A stretch of DNA of 47,500 bases from Glandiceps talaboti (taxonomy: Eukaryota; Hemichordata; Enteropneusta; Spengelidae): assembly GCF_964340395.1 (NCBI RefSeq), contig NC_135559.1, positions 3,730,001-3,777,500 of the forward strand, in the 5' to 3' direction. Made by a program: the position numbers and the translations under genes. Numbering within the stretch: the stretch's first letter is position 1; each line of letters starts with the position of its first letter. Positions 41,451 to 47,500 of this stretch are shown here, in pieces. Below the pieces are notes generated by a model that saw nothing but the letters and a program-made list of their open reading frames with translations, had not been told where the DNA came from and searched no databases.

Positions 41451-44400
41451 AGGGGGGTTGAGGGGTCAGTGGGTCATATTTAAAGTTTATCAGGAGTTTA
41501 TTAATAACTATAAAGTATACCCAATTGCTTTAATACTCGGTTGTACCTCAGATCACTAAATTCTTTAGTGGTCGAAGGTTGTACATTCATCACTCTTTCC
41601 TGAACCTCTTCTACATCAATTATCCAACAATTTTTTGACATGGTTTCCCTTAATTTGACATTTTTGTCTTACCTTGAATTATCTTTCCTCCTGGGTTTTA
41701 TTGGTGATGTCATGTCAGAATAATCATCATAGCCATTTGGTCCTTGTAATCGACATACACACACTACCATGGTAACAATCACAATAATGAATGCTGTTCC
41801 TAGGCAACCACTTACAATATACAAAGTTCTGATGTGTTGGCTGTGATGTATGGGAATTTGAGTCACTTGTGGTCCATTATCCACCAACTTTTCTGTAACT
41901 AAACATTAAAATAACCAGTGAATAAATTCTGAATTATTACCCATTCTTATAAACACTGCACCTCTAGTGGTAAGACTGCAGCATTTCAAAATCAGGCTTT
42001 CACAATGAATAGTGCCCTCTGGTGGTAAAATTAGAAAATCTCAAAGGCTCGTCCTATAAACAGTGCCCACTAGTGGTAAGAATGTAATGTCAAAATTAAC
42101 ATCATGAATGTGTTTGCAGTGATGTCACTCCCGCCTGTACTTCAAGATGCAAATGAGTGACGTTGAATATACATAGTGCAGTTCTATAAGGGTACTTCAA
42201 GTCCTACACATACAGTATACAACTCTCAACACTTCAATAATATTTCATCTCATGCTAGAGAATATTAGTCTCAATAGAACAAGAAAGTTGACTTATTTTC
42301 ACATGCCTATACATTGCAGCTTATAATGCATGTGCAGTGTATAGAGTGGGAGATAAGTTGCCAACCTTGAAATCAATAAGTGTTACTTTATTTCATGATG
42401 CACATTAGGTGGTAAATTCTAGGTAACAAGAATGAAATGACTTTCTTACTTTCACAGTTTGGTCCACTGTGTCCTCTTGCACAGTTACACTTGTAGCCGT
42501 TAATCATGTCATGACATGAACCATGGTTGTGACATGGATTGGGTGAACAATCATTAATATTCACCTCACATTTCACACCTGATAAAAAACAACATACAAA
42601 TATTTTTATATTAGTTATTGAATATGAACCTCACAAATAAACTGTTTAAACTTTTTCTGTCATTTTTTTCAAAAAAGCTCAAACCATTTCTTAGTTCAGA
42701 TCAAGACAAAAAAATGAAAGATAAGGCCTAATAAAAAAAATTGTGTGGTTCCGATTATGCTCAATTTTAGAATAGGTGGGGTAGGTAGATTTTTTATTTT
42801 ATTTTATTATATATTTTTTTCTGTGCGAGTGTCTAGTTCAGGTTTTTCACTGTTTTCCAGATGGTGGTGTTTATTTCTTCCTATCAGATGTACAGCCATT
42901 ACAGATAGGAAGAACAGTCTTATTTTGTCTTTTTAAGTTGATGTCAGTATCCACATACACTATTTCTTGTGAGACTTCACAATTTTTGCAATTGTGTTAT
43001 TTTTTTTCTCGAATACGTAAAAAAAGTTTAGGGTCAGCAGTGAAAAGCAAGGTGGGGTCGGGTAACCAAACAGTTATATTTTTTAGGCCTTACAATACAA
43101 ATACAATACATGCACCTATTATGTCCTGTTTTATAGTCCACATACCTGTGAAACCAGCTTTACATACACATGCATACATATGTCCCATATCCTGACAGTA
43201 TGTGGCTTCATGACATGGATTCATAGCACACAAATCCACCTTGGTTTCACAGTGTTCCCCTGTATATCCTAATGGACAGTGACATGTATAGTCATTGACT
43301 TGGTCCTCACAGAATCCATCATTCAAACACGGATGGGACAAACACTCATTATACTCCTTCTCACAGTTTGAACCACCATAACCTACATTTGAGAAAGAAA
43401 AATATATGGTATAGAGTTTCCAATACCTGCTACAAAATCTGGTTTCTTCTGATATCTAACATTCCTGTTTCCTCTTTGATATTTCGAGAGGATGGTAATA
43501 TTATTTCTTGCAAATGTACCCTTGATAACTAAGTCACATAACCTACCAGTCACTGGTTTTGTCCACACATAAGTTGATAACCTAGTACACATACCTAGTT
43601 TTGTTCATGCCATTAGTAGTCACCACTTTTAACCACACAACTGGCCATCAATTTTGACCACACATACCTACTGGTCCAGTTTTATCCAAACATAACAAAT
43701 TGGCCACCATCAGTTTTGACCACACATAACCAATTGGTAACCAGTTTTGTCCACACATAACCAATTGGTTACCAGTTTTGTCCACACGTAACCAATTGGT
43801 TACCAGTTTTGTCCATACATACAAATGTAAACAATTGGTCACCAGTTTTGTCCACACATAACCAATTGGTTACCAGTTTTGTCCATAATAAACAACTGGT
43901 CACCAGTTTTGTCCACACATAACTTACTAGTCAGCATCTTTGTTCAATATATGACTGCCTAGTCACCAATTCTGTCCCAAAGTAACTGACCATTAAATAA
44001 TTCTACAAATTAACAGACATTTCTTACCTGGCAGACAATAGCACTGGAATCCATCAGTTTTATCCACACATAATCCATGTCCACATGGACTGCTGTCACA
44101 TTCATTGACATTGATTTCACAGTGATAACCCATATAACCTAGTGGACACACACAGGCATAGTCATCACCTGAGTAGCCCTGCTTAACATCAACACAGGTA
44201 GATCCATTACCACACATGTGGTCATAGCAACCATCAATCTCTTCACAGTATGTACCAGAATAACCCTCACAACACTCACATGTATATGAAGCCTACAACA
44301 GAAACATACATACGCATAGAACTATGTTACATTCTTCAAATATCAGCAACATTTCTATATCAGTATACACTGTCATGAAAAATGAAATGAAAAATGAAAT

Positions 44401-45491
44401 TACTGATTTTCATAAAAAACTAAGAATATGATGGAAAGCTGACCCGTGTCATATATGATAATGTTAGTTTTTATATAGCACTTTACAATTATTATCCCTG
44501 ACCTGGATCTATAGCGACACAACAGCCCTTTATATTTCCTCAATTCCCTGTGGAGCATTCAATCCATTGCAGCACATAAGATTAAATCATTCACATTGCA
44601 ACCTCTATCCTACCAGGTCCCCAATTATACAGCTGGGTTGACGGAGGCACAGTCAAGGTTCAAATCTTGCACAAGGACTTTAGCCACTCAGAAACAAATG
44701 GCATCGATGGGGCTTGAACCTGCAACCTGCAGATTCGAAGCCGACCTCTCTAACCATTCACCCATCATGACGCCACATAATAATCATGACTCCAAGTAAT
44801 AAATGTGTCAATACACTGTCACATGCTCTTTAACACATACAACTTAGCACAAAATATCTGTTCTCCCGCACAACTGAGCTGTATGCCCAATGTCAAATAA
44901 AGTTGAATGCACTGGCACAAGATGCTCTGAATCAACTTACAAGCAAAATAGTTAAGATTATAGATGACAACTGACCTGTGTTCTATATGTTAAACAGTGT
45001 CCATGGTCCATACACATCATACCTTCTGGTGCATATGGAAAGTGACAATCATTATCTTTGACTGTCACATTTAGTCTTAGTCCAAATATACACTGGACCA
45101 GATTACTCTGAGATACAGCTGAAATATCAACACAGGAGTATACATTTAGTACAGTGTATATACAGAAAATAGTTAGAGTACATTGTTGTAGCATTGAAGC
45201 TGCCCAGAAGGTGACATGGAGATGCTGCCCAGAAGGTGAAGGAAAATATTCAATCTCCTTTCCTAATTTGAAGAAGGAATCTGCAAGGTGCTGCGTCTAT
45301 CTTTCACATCATACTTACCAATAAAATAATTTGAGCCGACTGTGAGAAATGATTCATCAACAAGTATAGGACCAGAGACATAGTCATCTGTTACTGGTGT
45401 ACCATGTTCTGAATCACACAAATCAAAGCCCTCTATGGATACTTTGTATGGACGAATACTGAATGATACTCCCATGTTGGCAGGCACAAAT
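40943..45491 (-). CDS. EGF-repeat type I membrane protein, 3' part of gene
   Basis: The exons, 5' to 3', are 45319-45491, 44976-45118, 44028-44292, 43146-43382, 42450-42578, 41673-41892 and 40943-41090. Phases match throughout, giving about 438 residues. The first exon opens inside a codon, so the gene starts further right. It reads as follows: a non-EGF region ([20 protein letters not shown], then [20 protein letters not shown], then [16 protein letters not shown]); six EGF modules, two opening with calcium-binding type NVNEC and NINDC; a linker; a membrane segment ([20 protein letters not shown]); and a tail of about 70 residues ([16 protein letters not shown] at its start) ending KPKIV. 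EGF arrays usually mediate extracellular binding. I do not recognise the N-terminal region, so no symbol is given. It is not clearly a Notch or Delta/Jagged protein: no DSL, LNR or ankyrin parts are seen. Confidence 0.88.
41314..41448. repeat. (TG)n microsatellite
   Basis: Two TG runs separated by AGTATGCG, ending in a short G-rich stretch. It lies in the last intron of the EGF gene. Confidence 0.95.
43555..43925. repeat. Minisatellite with a palindromic unit in an EGF-gene intron
   Basis: Units of about 31 bp contain CCAGTTTTGTCCACACATA and AACCAATTGGTT, a perfect 12-bp palindrome, with variants (AACTGGTC, AATTGGTC). There are about ten copies, the clearest at 43730-43880. It lies between exons 44028-44292 and 43146-43382. 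Confidence 0.88.
44457..44778 (-). repeat. tRNA-derived SINE, family 1, near full length
   Basis: The layout is the same as the copy at 15161-15505. The B box GGTTCAAGCCC lies at 44710-44720 on the minus strand. The body has GACCTGGTAGGATAGAGG, and the shortened tail runs towards TATATAAAAAC near 44465. It lies in an intron of the EGF gene. Confidence 0.85.
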
Positions 45492-45536
45492 CTAAAGAAA
45501 ATAACCAAATGAAAAAATGTTAGGATTTATATTCAA

Positions 45537-45892
45537 AGTGCCCATATGGATGAGGATTGGATATTTATTTTGGATTTTTAATTTATAAAACAGCTTATTT
45601 TATCATGGCTTCCTACTTGAAAAATCAATGTGAAACAACATATGCCAAGTCCTTGGTTGTATTAAACTCAATAATTGGCAAAAGAATAATAAATGTTTAA
45701 AATTTCTGTTATTGTACGTACAGTAACAAACTTTTCACATATTTTTTAGCATTTAGTAATGTATTGAGTTACAAACACAGAATTGGTCAATGTTGTTTCA
45801 TATTGATTTTTCAAATAGGAAGCCATGATAAAATTATTTTGTCAATTAAAAATTCAAAAATAAAAACCCAATCCTCATCCATATGGCCACTG
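45537..45892. repeat. Foldback element (MITE-like), copy 2
   Basis: The ends read GTGCCCATATGGATGAGGAT and ATCCTCATCCATATGGCCAC, with inverted arms of about 150 bp as in copy 1 (9425-9755). The middle includes GTACGTACAGTAACAAAC. It inserts about 45 bp upstream of exon 45319-45491. Confidence 0.87.
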
Positions 45893-47500
45893 TTATAGAC
45901 TAGAACGTAGTCTTCAGTTTTCAAATCTGGCAATCATTTCCAACAACTAGGGAAATCAGACTTTTTACATACAATTCTAGCTTAGTAGACATCACACACT
46001 GGGAAGCTAACAATAGTATATGTCAGTAGTAATCCATCAGACATTGACAGGAGTTTATAATTGGTTTGTTTGTTTACATCCAACCTATATCTTCCAGTTT
46101 GAAAGTAAGTCATGTGTGAACTTGATAATGTCATAGAGGTTTATATTAATACCCCAAGTGCATAAAATGGATTTAAATACAGCTCTTGGTGGTATCCTAT
46201 AATTCAACATAGAAAGTTGTTAAAAAAATAACTCATTTCCCTAGACATTGAAAGAGATTCGGTCAACAGATAGTCTCTAGACTATAGCAACCTGTGGTTC
46301 AAACTGACAACTGTATATTTCAATTGCCTTCATCCTCTCTAATGTCTGATAATACTTTTACAGTATGTAACATTGAACAAAAAATGGTATTGTGAATTAG
46401 TTTGTATCACATTTTATTTCTCTTTCTATTTGTATTTGTTCAGGTATTGATCTTTTTTTACCAGTATGCTGGATTATCCTATACACTGCTGTTGTACTTA
46501 CATCAATTACTGTTGTACTTACAAAATTGTTATTGTGAGAAAAAGGGATAAAAAACTGATATTTCATCATCAACAATACTAAAATATAAATATAAATATT
46601 GAAAACCAAAGAAAAAAAAATGTACTTAAAAGCCATTGTATGAAAAGATGGTTGAAGATACAACAAAATCCACAAAAATATATCATAAGTGAAAAATGAT
46701 ACACTGTGTCATTCTAATATCCCAGGTAATCTATTCCTTTAGTAAGCATGGAAAGAAATACATGTAGTGGTGTCAATGCAGCCCCCTACCCCACTCACCA
46801 CAAAATAATTATTCATGTTTTGTTTTAAGTCATTTCAGTAGCATTTAATAAAATAAAACATAGTTTACTACTTCCTTGTGACTATATTCAATGATACATG
46901 ACAGATAAGGATCAATGGAGAACATCCATTGCGGTAGACAATAAATGACTACTGCCCTCAGTGGTAAGTATTAGGAATGCAAAGTGTGTTCAGCTTTTAA
47001 AAACACATTTATTATTGATATAATCACATTTGAGAAACATCATAATTCAACCAGAGTAACCTGATATGAAAGATAGTGCAGTTTATCTCTCCCTTTTAAA
47101 TAATTCAACACATCAAATATTCATAACACAGATTATATGTAACATTTTCTAATTCAGCATCCACTGGGAAAATGTCTAAGGATCAGTTCAACATATTAGT
47201 GGCAGCTTTTGTCACATGAGATAAATGTGTAACCTTCAGTTCCACATCTGTTCGTCAACATTTCACACCATGCCACCTTTGACCCGGGGTCATGCTGAGC
47301 TACATTTAAGGATCCAACAGAGACTGCATGTACCAAATGAACTTGTTAAAATTCCAGGGATAACGAGAGGTCTTTGTATGCATAAGAGATCAAATTTGTG
47401 ACGACCCTACAAAGAAATCACAGTTCACTGCACAAGATTTACCTCCACATAGTTATAGATAGGAATAACAATTTCAGAGAACACTTTTAGCAAATTTCAA
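45893..47500. other. Upstream intron of the EGF gene (right edge)
   Basis: AT-rich sequence without a convincing exon. A weak phase-compatible candidate exon at 47443-47483 is described among the findings. Short ORFs here show no domain pattern. Confidence 0.5.

Noticed and set aside
40943-45491. Identification of the EGF gene as Notch, Delta or Jagged
   Set aside because: No DSL domain, LNR or ankyrin repeats are present, and the short tail and N-terminal region do not fit these families.
46397-46675. A hydrophobic 92-codon minus-strand ORF
   Set aside because: It is AT-rich low-complexity sequence giving Ile/Tyr/Phe runs. It has no donor in the phase needed for the EGF gene and no family resemblance.

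Overview
The window is animal genomic DNA. It is AT-rich, with long introns, GT/AG splice sites, many microsatellites and minisatellites, tRNA-derived SINEs and foldback elements, and no bacterial-style gene packing. The genes and SINEs fit a marine invertebrate (a lophotrochozoan or an invertebrate deuterostome). The phylum cannot be fixed from the sequence alone.

Four spliced protein genes were rebuilt by joining exons with matching intron phase. (1) 513-6750, + strand: the 3' part of a CD36/SR-B family scavenger receptor, covering the end of the ectodomain, the C-terminal membrane segment and a short tail. One intron is GC-AG. (2) 28498-10640, - strand: a complete U2SURP (SR140) gene with 22 coding exons, 3147 nt and 1048 residues. 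It has RRM, SURP, CID-like, cwf21-like and RS regions. (3) 28742-37538, + strand: a complete FBXL18 gene with 9 coding exons, 2073 nt and 690 residues, an F-box/LRR substrate receptor. (4) 45491-40943, - strand: the 3' part of a type I membrane protein with an unassigned N-terminal region, six EGF modules, one membrane segment and a short tail.

U2SURP and FBXL18 are head to head, with 243 bp between their start codons, which suggests a shared bidirectional promoter. The CD36-like gene converges on U2SURP, and FBXL18 converges on the EGF gene. The genes share no obvious pathway (lipid/ligand receptor, pre-mRNA splicing, ubiquitin ligase adaptor, EGF surface protein).

Much of the unusual content is repeats inside introns. 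An array in FBXL18 intron 8 repeats the 3' end of exon 8 together with its 5' splice site (76-bp unit, eight copies after the real exon end). An array in U2SURP intron 19 repeats the 3' splice site of the next exon about ten times. There is also an 18-copy 55-bp array, a 62-bp minisatellite, two copies of a roughly 330-355 bp foldback element, a nested inverted-repeat element with a relative in FBXL18, and five pieces of one SINE family all lying in the same orientation. No CRISPR array, operon, rRNA or phage-like system is present.
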